Part shown: one piece after another, positions 10,792 through 22,200 of the stretch | Layout of the letters: every line of letters starts with the position of its first letter | Position numbering within the stretch: the first letter of the stretch is position 1 | From: Microstegium vimineum | Taxonomy: Eukaryota > Streptophyta > Magnoliopsida > Poales > Poaceae | NCBI GenBank assembly: GCA_022036555.1 | Contig: CM039126.1 | Coordinates: forward strand, 29,476,025-29,540,024 | Length of the DNA stretch: 64,000 nucleotides | Reading direction: 5' to 3' | The notes under the pieces: generated by a model | What the model was told of the DNA's origin: nothing | The model's database searches: none | Seen by the model: only the letters and a program-made list of their open reading frames with translations | Position numbers and translations under genes: made by a program

Positions 10792-11120
10792 GGGGAGAAT
10801 GGACCCCCAATTTCTCTTCTCTGGACACTCTCTCGACTCATTCACACACACATACTCGCCTTCGCGCGAGCTCTCACCAGAACCAAGAACCTCATACGCA
10901 CGAGACCTGGGAACCCGCTTCCCTCTCTCACCATTTGCTTGTAGCTCCTCACTACGAGCCCTCCGCGCTCGGTAACATGACTCCGCGACGAACTAGACGT
11001 AGGGCGTTCGTGCCTGAACCAGTATAAACCCTGTGTCCTCTGAGCGCAACCATCCGATCTCCGACACGCTTAGAAATTTACTCGTTGGTTGTCTAGACCC
11101 CGCCATTTTAGACACCGACA

Positions 11121-12054
11121 CTATCTCTCCTAGCTATACTAGGTACTGACTGATGTGCTCCATGGTTGATACCTGGCCAGTCCTAGTGAACTTGGTGAAC
11201 TCGGGCAAGCTATATCTGTAGGGTAGAGCTACCCGGTCATACCATTCAAGGTACGACTTCTGGTAGGCGATAGACTAATTCTTAGGCTTCAGACAAAATT
11301 GGCGTTGCACCATATCGTCCACCTGGTTCATCAGTTGATCGATCTGAGGCGACTCTTATTGGCGATGAGCCGAGTCCCCATAACCCTGCTGACCACTGGG
11401 ACACAAAGAAGGATTCCGGTACCCCAGACCTTCTTGGATACTCGGCGCGTAATGGTGGGGAGTGTGGTGGTACCCCGGAGGAGCCTCACCGGATGTCGCA
11501 CCTCTAGAGAATGGCGGCGCGTTGACATCTAGAGCCGGTCTTGCGCTGTATGGGGTATACTACGCAGCCGATGCATTGATACCGGGGTTCGCCATCGGCT
11601 GCTGCGGCCTGCTTTGCATGTCGCCTCCTCTACCAGTAGGTGCACCGCCAACTCCGTGAGACCTAGAGAACGGGCTCTCCGGAGCTTTGCTTGTTGAAGT
11701 GCGATATCCGTCCCTCGGCATAGAGAACATCTGGTGCTTCCCCGGCAGGCCGAGGGCTCCTGCTACGACATTCAGCAGGCAGTCAGTGAGCAATTCGCTG
11801 TGGCTCACAAACATGGAGGACATAGCCTTGTGCATGGCCTCCTACATGAGGTTGTGCTGGAGCCCGACCCTCAGATCGTCGTCCCCGTACAAGAGTATGT
11901 ACGGGAAAGGTCTTGTCTGCCTTGCACCGTCCCGGGTCTTACTGAAGGACAATAGGCATTTGCTCTTGAAGTCATCCAACGCCTTCTGGAGTGACACCTT
12001 CTGCTCGTCGTTGAGCACTTCCTCGGTCACGTTGTACACGTGATTGTTGTCCAT
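11121..12054 (-). pseudogene. Gypsy gag of element D, 5' part only
   Basis: From ATG at 12054 (MDNNHVYNVTEEV) the frame reads leftwards through a gag N-terminal region and a proline/glycine-rich linker, to a capsid-like segment near 11150-11260 (LEWYDRVALPYRYSLPEFT, then TRTGQVSTMEHI). Gag forms the particle that packages the element's RNA. Three in-frame stops (near 11842-11844, 11560-11562 and 11358) interrupt it, and the TAG stops are explained by single C-to-T changes at CAG. The frame is cut at 11120 by LTR C. The start was chosen because it lies just inside the PBS-like sequence of the 5' LTR. Confidence 0.7.
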
Positions 12055-12076
12055 GGTCGGCGATTGTGGTCTCAAT

Positions 12077-12090
12077 TGGCGTGCCAAAAT
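12077..12090 (-). promoter_or_regulatory. Primer-binding-site-like sequence of element D
   Basis: On the minus strand, TTTTGGCACGCCAA follows the LTR end (..GTGTCAACA). This position and the TTGGCACGCC core match leader sequences of Tat-type Gypsy elements in grasses. I cannot assign the priming tRNA with confidence. Confidence 0.5.
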
Positions 12091-13313
12091 GTGTTGACAC
12101 CAAAAATGAGGGTTCTGGCGTCAGCACCGCGCAAGGCCTGTAGAGACCATGCAACAGCAGAGCTTGATCTCCTAAACCTCTTAAGCGGCTCAGGCGACTT
12201 TGGGGATTGATCTCAGGCGTGCTAGTCAATTTGACCTGCAATTGACAATGAGGTGAAATATCAAATTATGGAACCTGCCGGTTGTTGCCAGACAGTTCCA
12301 TGGATGTGCGGCTCTCACGTAGCCGATGAATGAAGGATATTTACTAAAGAGTCAACTCCAAATAGTATGAAGCATGATAACATGATATAAACAGCTATCA
12401 TAGGATGTCATGTATAGAGTGTACAATTAGCCGATCATACTACATCAGTAAAGTAAGGATGTGATCCATGTGACATTTATCGACCCGAACCATTAAACCT
12501 ACCGAACAAACCGAATAAAGATTAACTATCAACAAAGGTGTGTTCCCATGCAGCCATGATGATAATTAATCTGGTAACCTAACTCATTTACTAGCATTGG
12601 GGTATTTTCATGCAGCCATAAAAGTAAACAAGCCATACCATGTATGTTGAACGGATGTAACCCAACACACACGGCAGTGGAGTCTGATAGATGCAGCCAT
12701 ACCATGTATGTTGAACCAGATCCAACCATTCTCAAACCAATCTAATGACCAAACGTATGTCTCGAACCTGCAACATATAACAATCACGGCCAACATATTA
12801 GCCGATAGAATCTTAGATCTACTGCCTCGATATGTATAAGAGTAAAAGTATTAAAGATGATAGATCTAAATAGAAATAACGCACAGGGGTCAATCCGTTA
12901 GTTGAGATTGGGCAAGATATTGTTGCAGTAGATTAAACAATGCATAACAGACTATATCAATAACTTAATGAATCTATTAGATTGCCAATCTAATAGAGCT
13001 GATAACTAGCTTGAAGCCATGAGTCATGTGAGATCAAAGCAATGTAGCCCCATGAACATAGATTCAAACCGATAACTAGCTTAGATCGAGCTTGTAGGAG
13101 TTACATAATACAACCATACAAACGAGACATGAACCGAGGTTAAAGATACAAGCAAACAGGAGGTCGATCTGGTCGATGCAGCCCGGTCCATCAAAGGTTC
13201 ACCGAAATCTACTCTACTCCTACTCCTACTCCTAGGGTTGGCCGGTGGCTAGAAAACTAAGTAAGATGTGTATTTGATTGATTGGCTTCCTTCTACAACT
13301 CTTCCGACCTCGC

Positions 13314-13321
13314 TATTTATA
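13314..13321 (-). promoter_or_regulatory. TATA box, duplication unit 1 of LTR D
   Basis: TATAAATA in the context GGTCTATAAATAGCG on the minus strand; the same context recurs at 14805-14812. Confidence 0.6.
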
Positions 13322-14804
13322 GACCATAGTGCTAACCCTAATCCAACCCGGCCGCTGGCCGAAATAAGGAAACTCAGGTGACTTGGGCCCCAATCCTTGG
13401 CAGAGCCCATCGTGCCTATCTCGCAGCAATCGATACGCTTTTTGACGCCAAAAATGGGGCTTCTGGCGTCAGCATTCCGTAGGGCATGCGGAGACCGTGC
13501 AGCAGCGGAGCCTGATCTCCTAAACCCCTTAAGCGGCTTAGGCCACTTCGATGATCAATTCCAGGCATGCTAGTGAATTTGACCTGCAATTGACAAGGAG
13601 ATGAAACGTCAAATTATGGAACCTGTCGGTTGTTGCCAGACAGTTCCATGAGTGTGCGGCTCTCATATAGCCGGTGAATGTAGGAGATTGACTAAAGAGT
13701 AAACTCCGGACAATGTAAAACATGATAACAGTATACAAACGGCTATCACAGGATGTTAAGCATAAAGTACACTATTTAGCCGATCATATGATGATAACAA
13801 GGTAAAGATGCGATGGACGTAGCATTATCATCATTAAACCATCAGATCTACCAAGCATACCAAATAAAGATTAATCATCAACAGAGGTGCGTTCACATGC
13901 AGCCATGATGATAATTAACCCGATAACCCGACTGATTTATTAGCATTGGGGTGTTTCCATGCAGCCATAAAAGTAAAAAGGTCAAGCCACGTCCAATACA
14001 CTTAATAGATCTAATAGATTAAGACGATAAAGTACATGCATCGTATGATTGAAGCATAACCAGATCAGCTGTGTTAGCCGATATGTGATCCATGAGGCTT
14101 GAACAAGATCCATGCATTCAACCTTAGATAGATCTAAGTCTGGACGGACATAACCCAACATACAATAGCAGTGGGTCCGGTAGATTCAACCGTATTACCA
14201 CATATGTTGAGCCAAATCCAACCATACGCAAACCAATCTAATGACCGAGCACATGTCTCGAACCCGCAACATGTGATAACCACAACTAATGGATTAGCCG
14301 ATATGATATTAGATCTATCGCCCCTTTGAGTGTAATGATAGATGCATCAGAGGCAATAGATCTAGATGTGAAGTAAAGCAAAGACCAATCCATTAGATGA
14401 GATTGGGCAAGATATTGTAGCAATAGATTAAACAAATCATAACGGACAATATCGATAACTTAATGAATCTATTAGATCGCCAATCTAATAGAGCCGATAA
14501 CTATCTTAAAACCACGATTCATGTGAGATTGAAGCAATGCAGCCCTATGAAAAATAGATTCAAACCGATAACTAGCTCATACCGAGCTTGCACGAGTTAC
14601 ACAATACAGCCGTATAAACGAGACATGAACCAAGGCTAAACTTACCAGCAAACCGGAGGTCGATCTAGTCGATGCAGTCCAATCCGTCGAAGGTTCACTG
14701 AAATCTACTCTACTCCTACTCCTAGGGGTGGCCGAAGGCCGGAAACTAAGGACTAAGTTGTGTATTTGATTGATTGGATGTCCTTCTCGTCTCCTGACCC
14801 CTGC

Positions 14805-14812
14805 TATTTATA
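14805..14812 (-). promoter_or_regulatory. TATA box, duplication unit 2 of LTR D
   Basis: TATAAATA in the context GGTCTATAAATAGCA on the minus strand, duplicated together with the whole unit. Confidence 0.6.
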
Positions 14813-14938
14813 GACCATAGCATAACCCTAGCGTGAAACCGGCCGCTGGCCGAAATAAGGAAACCTAGGTGCCTTGGGCCCCAATCCCTGGCGCAGCCCA
14901 CCAGACGTATCCCAACAGTCGATACACATTATCTCCTC

Positions 14939-15168
14939 CGAATCGATTTCCTTAACTAGCCTTCTGCTTCCACCCGTACAACATACTTTCCCATTTTCGG
15001 GACTCACCCGCATTCATTTGGTCGTGCCAAAATGCGGTGTTAACAACGCGTGATTCTCTTCGAGTCGGTTTCTTTGCCCAGCCTTCTGGGTCCACCTATA
15101 TGGCATACTCTCTTTATCACCAGGACCCACTTGTATCTATTTGGTCATACCAAAATACGGTGTTAACG
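14939..15168 (-). repeat. Two diverged copies of a 107 bp repeat at the outer end of LTR D
   Basis: 14939-15045 and 15061-15168 both run from CGA.TCG.TTTC to CCAAAAT.CGGTGTTAAC. Each ends in the LTR-start-like sequence, so the true LTR start could be 15045 or 15168. Confidence 0.65.
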
Positions 15169-16262
15169 ACCATTATGGGGCGTGCCCGAGTCACCGACGC
15201 ATCACCTCGCGGGGTTTGCCGAACGCTGCGCGTTGTGTTGGAACGTTCGTGCGACCTCACAAACGGCCGGCTGGCCGAAAACAACTCAGTACCTACTTTT
15301 ATTAAAGTATTTTTCAAGAAAAAATATTTATATAATTTTGACATTTACATTATCAACAACTTAAAAAGTACTGATAATTTATATTCTCAATGTTTGACAT
15401 AAAGCTTATCCAAAGTGACATCTAAATATGATACGGATAAAGTATGCTCAATGAACTCGCCAGCTATTATAATGTTTACAAATTTTTGAAATGCTAGAAT
15501 AATATGGTCTTGCTCTTTGGTTCACATGAGATATTCTTGCCTTCCTCCATGGTTTTACACGTCTAGAGCAAATAATAACGATTTAAAGATAAGACATGGT
15601 TAGAGGTTTAAGACTTACTTATAGTATTTTGAATCATATTTATTAATTAATCCGTGTTGGCAAAAAATAATTTAGACTACTTGTCTAATAAAAAATCCAA
15701 AGGCAAATTTCACTGCAAAGAAAAATCTAAAAACATAATTTGTAGCCTCACATCATCATTAATTTCCTGCGCTAACCTGTGCGCTAGTTATTCCGGCTAT
15801 AGCAGCGGGATTAAGATTTACTAATGACATCAGACATCAGACGAAGATTCAAAAAATTGTTCCGGAAAAGGAAAGTAAACAGAATATAATACATGAGATT
15901 CAAAAATTTGGGGAAGAGACCAACCAAACCTCCGCCGTTGCCCATCAGCTTCTTCTCCCCCTTCCCACACCACCTCTCTCCCAAATCAGGCTTTACCTAT
16001 CCGAATCCTTTTCTATCGCCTCCTCGAATTCTGCTTCTTCGATTTGATCCTTCAATCGGCGCTCTTCTTTTGCTTAGTTTTTCCTCTTATTATTGACCCG
16101 ACCAGAAACTCGAGTTTCTTGGCTCCTGATTCAAACTACTCTAATCCCGCGAGACAGGCTGCAAAGATTGAATTTCGAGTTCTTTGCGAGTGGTTTAGTG
16201 GATAAATCGGGCAAACCATAGGGGAATTCTTGCCCTAAGCTGGTGGAAAGTTTAGTTTGGTT
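15169..16262 (+). promoter_or_regulatory. Upstream region and leader of the CXC-domain gene
   Basis: This is the first sequence not attributable to a transposon. It is AT-rich to about 15890, then has a pyrimidine-rich block (15925-15990) typical of plant 5' leaders. A weak TATA-like ATATAATA lies near 15884. Three TTTGAA hexamers (as TTCAAA at 15848, 15899 and 16130) match the core of the CHR element bound by CXC proteins. A 67-codon frame at 15893-16096 is an unsupported possible upstream ORF. Confidence 0.5.
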
Positions 16263-19200
16263 ATGGAGGAGGAGAAGCAGCAGGTGGAGCCGCCGGCGCT
16301 GGTGCCGGAAGCGGGAGCCGAGCCAAGGGCTCCACCACAGCGGCAACAGCAGCCGAAGCCGGCGGTCCAGGTGCAGCCTTCTATGCCGGTGCTGAGGCCA
16401 TGGCCAATGGAAATCACGCTTTCTATGTGAGCAAACTGTTTCGTTTGAGAATTTGAATTGTACTCTACGATCTTTTGATTTTTTGGGTATCCAGAATTCA
16501 GGCCGGTGTATATTTTGTTTGTATTTATCCTTTTGAAAAGTTTTAGATGCTCGTAGACAGCAGTTAGTCATTCCTGGTCAGGGATTATTATTCTTTGGGT
16601 GGAGGTGGGTTGGGAAGGGTGGTGGGTGACGGTGTTGGACATGATGTATGTTGAGGCAGTAAGTTGTGTTAAGATGTGTTCTGAGTTCTGACAGAAGGCA
16701 CTCCACTTCTTTGCACTGCTGATGTAATGGACTAGTAAAGTTTGACTATTTTTCTCCTGGTGACATTATTAACCAGTTTGAATGTTACAAGGAGTACTGT
16801 GGTCTTCTTAGACATGTAGGCTTATATTAACTTTTTATTTGATTCCATTCATGTCGGGTTAACTCTGAGGTGTCTTTTTTTGGAGAACAGATGTTTTGGT
16901 GATTAGAGTTGTCTTTATAGTTTTTTGGTTTTCTTGTATGCCTCGGAGCACAGATCGAAACAATGTGTGCCAAAATAATCACATGATATGGCCATCTCCA
17001 TTCTGTTTTGCTTTTATGGGAATGTCCCTTATGCGATATGTTAGTAGTTATTATCATTTCAGTGTCCGTGTGTGAGTATTCTTCCATTTGTACTTGGAGA
17101 AATAATGCAAGTACTGCACTCGTATGCAAAGTGCAAAAAATAAATAAATAAATAAATTCTCTTGCTAATCTTTTTTTTTTTGTTTCAGGAAGCCTGTGGC
17201 TGAAATGAAGAGTGGCACCCCAGCCAAGAAAAAGAAGCACTGTAATTGCAAGAACTCACAATGCTTAAAGCTGTGAGTACATGAATTTTTGTTTCAATCA
17301 TGCATATCATTTATTAAAACATTTAATGTAGTTGAGTGACATATGCAAATGCATACTTCTAAGTTACATTTTCTTGGAAATAGGAACAGCATTGCATTGT
17401 TATGTTAGTGATTAACTTAATTTTGAATACATACTTCTGAGTTATTTCTTAATGAGAAGTTCTATATTTTAATTTGTCAACTAGAGTTGAATGGGTTGAT
17501 CTCTTCACAAAACAGAGAAAAGGATGATTAATTCTATTACATCAAGAGTTTCGTCTATTATCCTTCTCCTCACCAGTAGAAAAATGCATTAAAAACACGA
17601 TTACATGAGGTGAGCTATTCGTTTTGTCTAAAGTGATGTTTATATATGTTGGAAAAATATAGAAAAGGGAGATATAATACTCAACTCTCAGTTTGAAGAA
17701 GATTAGATATTGTTGCTGAGCCATTTTAAAGCAAAGTTTGCAGTTTAGCTTTGGTCCATTTATCTATTTTTTATTTTTTTTCTCATTGGATTGTTTTGTT
17801 CTCAAATTCTGGTAATATTCCATTTTGGTATGTTCAACTTTTGTACTTTATCCAAATTAATAAATAACAACTTATAAACAATGTGGTATTGTGAGTATCT
17901 TGTGAATAGAAGGTACAGCGACTAACTTGACATATATTTCTTAGGTACTGTGAGTGCTTTGCAGCAGGTGATTACTGCGATGGTTGCAATTGTAAACAAT
18001 GTGGAAACACTGTTGAGAATGAAAAGGGTAGGCAGGATGCTATTAACACCACAAAGCTACGAAATCCGAACGCCTTTCAACCTAAGATTGAAAATGGTCC
18101 AATTCCTCCCAGTGTTAGGAAGGTACATCCATCGCTGATGGAATGGTTTGGCTGTATTATTATTTTTGTATCATAACAGTAGTTATTTTCTTAGACAAAA
18201 GTAGATGCCCTTCAAAATATATATATAAGTTGATAAATAGTTGTTTGAATCTGTATGGACCATGGAGTCATCATGCTTGTTCCATAATTTTGCTTGCATT
18301 TTTCTCAATTGTCCAACTTGTCCATATAGAAACCATACATTTAAAATTAGCTGTCCTAGAACAAGAACACTTCATACTGATGCACTGGTGTCACCTTGCT
18401 GCTAGTTTTATCAGGTCTCTTTGCACAGTTCATTCATATTTGTACTTGTAGCTTAACAGTCCTTTTTGTCATTCCCCATGCTAAAGTTCATGTAGGTGGA
18501 ACAACATGGCAGCATCCTAAGATACGCTAGGTGGCTAGTAACTTCTGTTTACTTTACCATATATGTTATGTGTTAGAGTATGTCATGGATCTATTGGGCC
18601 TGGTCGGGCCGTATGGCCCGTTAGTGTTAGGGTTAATTAGAGATAAGGGTCTCTTGCTTAAGGGTCAAGTAAACTGTAGAGAATTAGGGAAACACCTCAC
18701 ACCCTATTAGGGGGGGGGGGGTTGACCTGTTATATATATATATATATAGCCAAGTGGCTTGATGTACAAGTATAGTAAACAATACGGTACAATACAAGTT
18801 AACTATACATATCTCTAATACCCTCCCGCAGTCGAAGCAGGAGGATCCCGGACGCAAAGACTTGTCCTAAAATCAGTAAATAACTGTACAGGCAAGCCTT
18901 TGGTCATGATGTCCGCGAACTAATGGGAGGATGCAACATGGTGCACCCGAACCTGTCCCAAAGACACCTTGTCGCGGACAAAGTGGATATCAATCTCGAT
19001 GTGCTTCGTGCGGCGATGATGAACCGGGTTAGCCGTCATGTACATAGCACTGACGTTGTCGCACTAGACAATGGTCGCCGAAGACAAGGGTGCATGGAGC
19101 TCCTGAAGAAGTTGACGGAGCCAGCAAGTCTCAGCTACAGCATGTGCAACCGCACGATATATAATGAGAGCAGATGTAATAATCTAATCAAGCAAGAATT

Positions 19201-22200
19201 AAGAAGGAAATCCCTTCCCTCTTGCCTGGCCGTGGGCAATCGCCCGTAGCCACCGTCGCTCCCCTCAGACCTCCTCCCTCACCCTAGCCCTTGTTCCTCA
19301 CGCCCTAACCACTGAGCTATCATACATAACACTATGTTCTAAATCAAAACTCTTATGTGCTGCCATTAGTTAAAATCATATGTATTATCCTTAATTTTTC
19401 TTCTGAACTGCATTCCCTTCATTATTTTGGGTTTTGTTGCATTATTGAAGTCATCCTTTTTATGTTTTATTTACTTCTATGGATTCAGTTGAAATATTTC
19501 TTTATATGTTTCATTTGTTGTTTAGCTAACCTTAGCCATTTGTGATAGACAATAGCCTAGCAGGCTTGGATTCCTTGAATTGAGTTTACAGAAGAGATTA
19601 CAAATAAATAGAGGAGGGTAGTCCAAAGGGCCAGCCGAGACCAAGGGGACAGCAGGGTGTGAACTCGGCACAGCTAGCTAGGAGATTACACAAGTAACTA
19701 GGGGATTACAGTAAATAGCAATTAAATCTAACACCCCCCGCAGTCAGATCGTGGTGGAGCAAACGTTTAGACTGTTCAGACTGGAGCGAAAATCCATGAA
19801 GACAGAGGAAGGGAGCCCCTTGGTGAAGACATCGGCAAACTGTGACGTGGTGGGCACATGAAGAACCCGGACTGCACCTATGGCGACACGTTCACGAACA
19901 AAGTGAAGGTTGATTTCCACGTGCTTGGTGCGTTGATGTTGAACGGGGTTGTTGGAGAGGTCGCAGTAGATGAGGCATGCGGAATCCAGGGGGTGGTGAA
20001 GTTCCTGGAGCAGTTGCCGTAGCCAAGTGGCTTCAGCAACACCGTTGGCAACAGCCCGGTACTCTGCCTCGGCGCTGGACATAGTGGGCTGCCGCTTGGA
20101 TGACCAGGAGACCAGGCTGCCTCCGAGGAAGACTGCGTAGCCGGAGGTGGAGCGGCGGGTGTCCGGGCAGCCGGCCCAATCAGCGTCGGTGTAGACACAG
20201 AGCTGTGTTGGGGCTGTTCGGGGAATGACCAAACCATGGCTGAGGGTGCCCTGAAGATAGCGAAGGATCCGCTTGGCAGTGACAAGGTGAGTTTCTCGCG
20301 GATCATGCATATGAAGGCACACTTGTTGGACAGCATAGGCAATGTCGGGCCTGGTGAAGATGAGGTACTGGGGGGCACCCACAAGGCTACGATAAGCAGT
20401 GGGATCAGCAACAAACGCGCCGGCATCAGCTGGTACCTTTGCACAAGTGTCAACTGGAGTGGAGCAAGGCTTGCAGTCACTCATGCCATGGCGAGCAAGT
20501 ATGTCCAGAGTATACTGACGCTGTGAAAGGATAACAGAATCCCTGTGGCGCTGAATTGCAATGCCAAGAAAGTGATGCAGGGGTCCAAGATCCTTCATGG
20601 CGAACTCCTTTTTCAGAGCAACAATGACACGGTGAAGGAGTTGTTGAGATGAAGCCGTAAGGACAATGTCATCCACATATAAGAGCAAGTAGACTGTCTC
20701 GGTGCCACGGCTGAATATGAAGAGAGATGTGTCTGACTCGGTGCCGCGGGGCTTGCTTCAAGCCGTAGAGGGATTTGTTGAGTCTACATACATGATCTGG
20801 AAGTGCGGGATCAGCGAACCCATTAGGCTGAGAGCAGTAAACTGTTTCTGGAAGAGTCCCGTGGAGGAAAGCGTTCTTCACATCAAGTTGGTGAATCGGC
20901 CAATCCCTGGAGTGTGCCACCGTGATGACTGTCCGAGCAGTGTCTGGCTTGACAACTGGGCTGAAAGTTTCATCATAATCAACACCGGGGCGTTGAGTGA
21001 ATCCCTGAAGTACCCAACGAGCCTTGTATCTCTCCAATGAGCCATCAGCATAGAACTTGTGTTTGAAAATCCATTTTCTAGTAACAACATTTGCCTTGGC
21101 GGGGCAAGGAACGAGGTCCCAGGTGTGGTTGTCCTGAAGAGCCGCATATTCAGCTTCCATGGCCTGGCGCCAATGAGGATCAGCAAGGGCATCTCGACAG
21201 GACTGCGGTAGGGAAGACAATGCCTTGGTATGCAAGGCGAGACGAGGCTGCCGGTAGCCTGTTTTTCCACGGGTTGCCATGCCGTGGGAGTTGGCGATCG
21301 GCGGAATGGAAACAGCACCAGCAGGAACCGGAGGATCGCTCTTGACATAGTGAGGTGGAGAGGGGACCATGCTGGAACGTCGAGGAAGGGCTCTTGCCGG
21401 GCGCTCGGGTGGCGGGACAGGAGCAGGAGCATGCCTGCTGTAGACATGAATAATAGGCGGCTTCTGAGGTGCAATCACCGGGGGCGCCTGTACATGGGGT
21501 GCCTGTACAGAGGACGTCGGGGACCCTCTGGACACATCCAGTGTAGCCGGGGTGGAGGGCGCTGGCAACACCGGAGTCTTGGACACCGGCATGCCTGCGC
21601 GTGCCAGAAATGGTGCCAGAGGCACCGACTGGGAGGGGGCAGCAGCGCCGGGTGTACCTGCAGGAAGAGGAGACACTAGAACAGTGTCGTCGTCAGTTAG
21701 AAAATCAAGTTCCTGCGGAGGAGGGGATGGCCGGCTGAGGGAAAAAGGAAACGTTGTTTCGTCGAAGACAACGTGGCGGGAAATAATGACGCGGTTGGTG
21801 TTGAGGTCGAGACACCGATAGCCCTTGTGATCCGGTGAATAACCAAGGAAAGCATAGAGGGTGGAGCGGGGGGCAAGCTTGTGAGGAGTGGTGGCAGAAA
21901 GGTTGGGGTAGCATGTGCACCCGAAAGCACGAAGATCATGATAGGAGGGGAGGGTGCCATGGAGGGCGAAAAAAGGGGTGCTCATGTTTAGCGTTTTGGT
22001 GGGAAGGTGATTGATGAGATTGGTGGCAGTGGCTAGAGCATCAGCCCAGTAAGAGGGGGGCATGGAAGCTTGGACCAGGAGGGTGCGTGTCACGTTATTG
22101 ACGGTGCGGATCATGCGCTCGGCTTTCCCGTTTTGCTAGGAGGTATAGGGGCATGCCATGCGGAGAGTGGTACCGAGAGCAAGAAAGAAAGCACGGGAGG

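Larger units (their letters stand above)
10003..11120 (+). repeat. 3' LTR of element C (Tat-like Gypsy)
   Basis: The 1,118 bp repeat starts TGTCGGATACC and ends GACACCGACA (inverted ends TGTCGG/CCGACA). It carries a 59 bp tandem repeat (10063-10240), a CT-rich run (about 10740-10760) and a TATA box (GTATAAAG, 10784-10791) 24 bases further on. It is followed by the interrupted gag of minus-strand element D, so C inserted into D; CTATC is the expected target duplication. Confidence 0.85.
12092..15045 (-). repeat. 5' LTR of element D with an internal 1.35-1.5 kb tandem duplication
   Basis: On the minus strand the LTR runs from TGTTAACACC (15045; possibly 15168) to GGTGTCAACA (12092). Positions 12092-13436 and 13441-14931 are two direct copies of the same sequence. 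Shared landmarks include ATTATGGAACCTG.CGGTTGTTGCC, the GCAGCCATGATGATAATTAA segment, CTACTCTACTCCTACTCCTA, and CGCTGGCCGAAATAAGG. The second unit has an extra block near 14000-14170. Each copy has its own minus-strand TATA box (13314-13321 and 14805-14812). Two tandem LTRs from unequal exchange are an alternative description. Confidence 0.75.

Noticed and set aside
15893..16096. Upstream ORF of 67 codons before the CXC gene
   Set aside because: The likely transcription start falls at or after its ATG, and the product is low complexity; kept only as a remark.
18720..18750. G run and TA repeat as a regulatory element of the CXC gene
   Set aside because: They lie inside the LTR of an old Copia remnant and are ordinary simple repeats.
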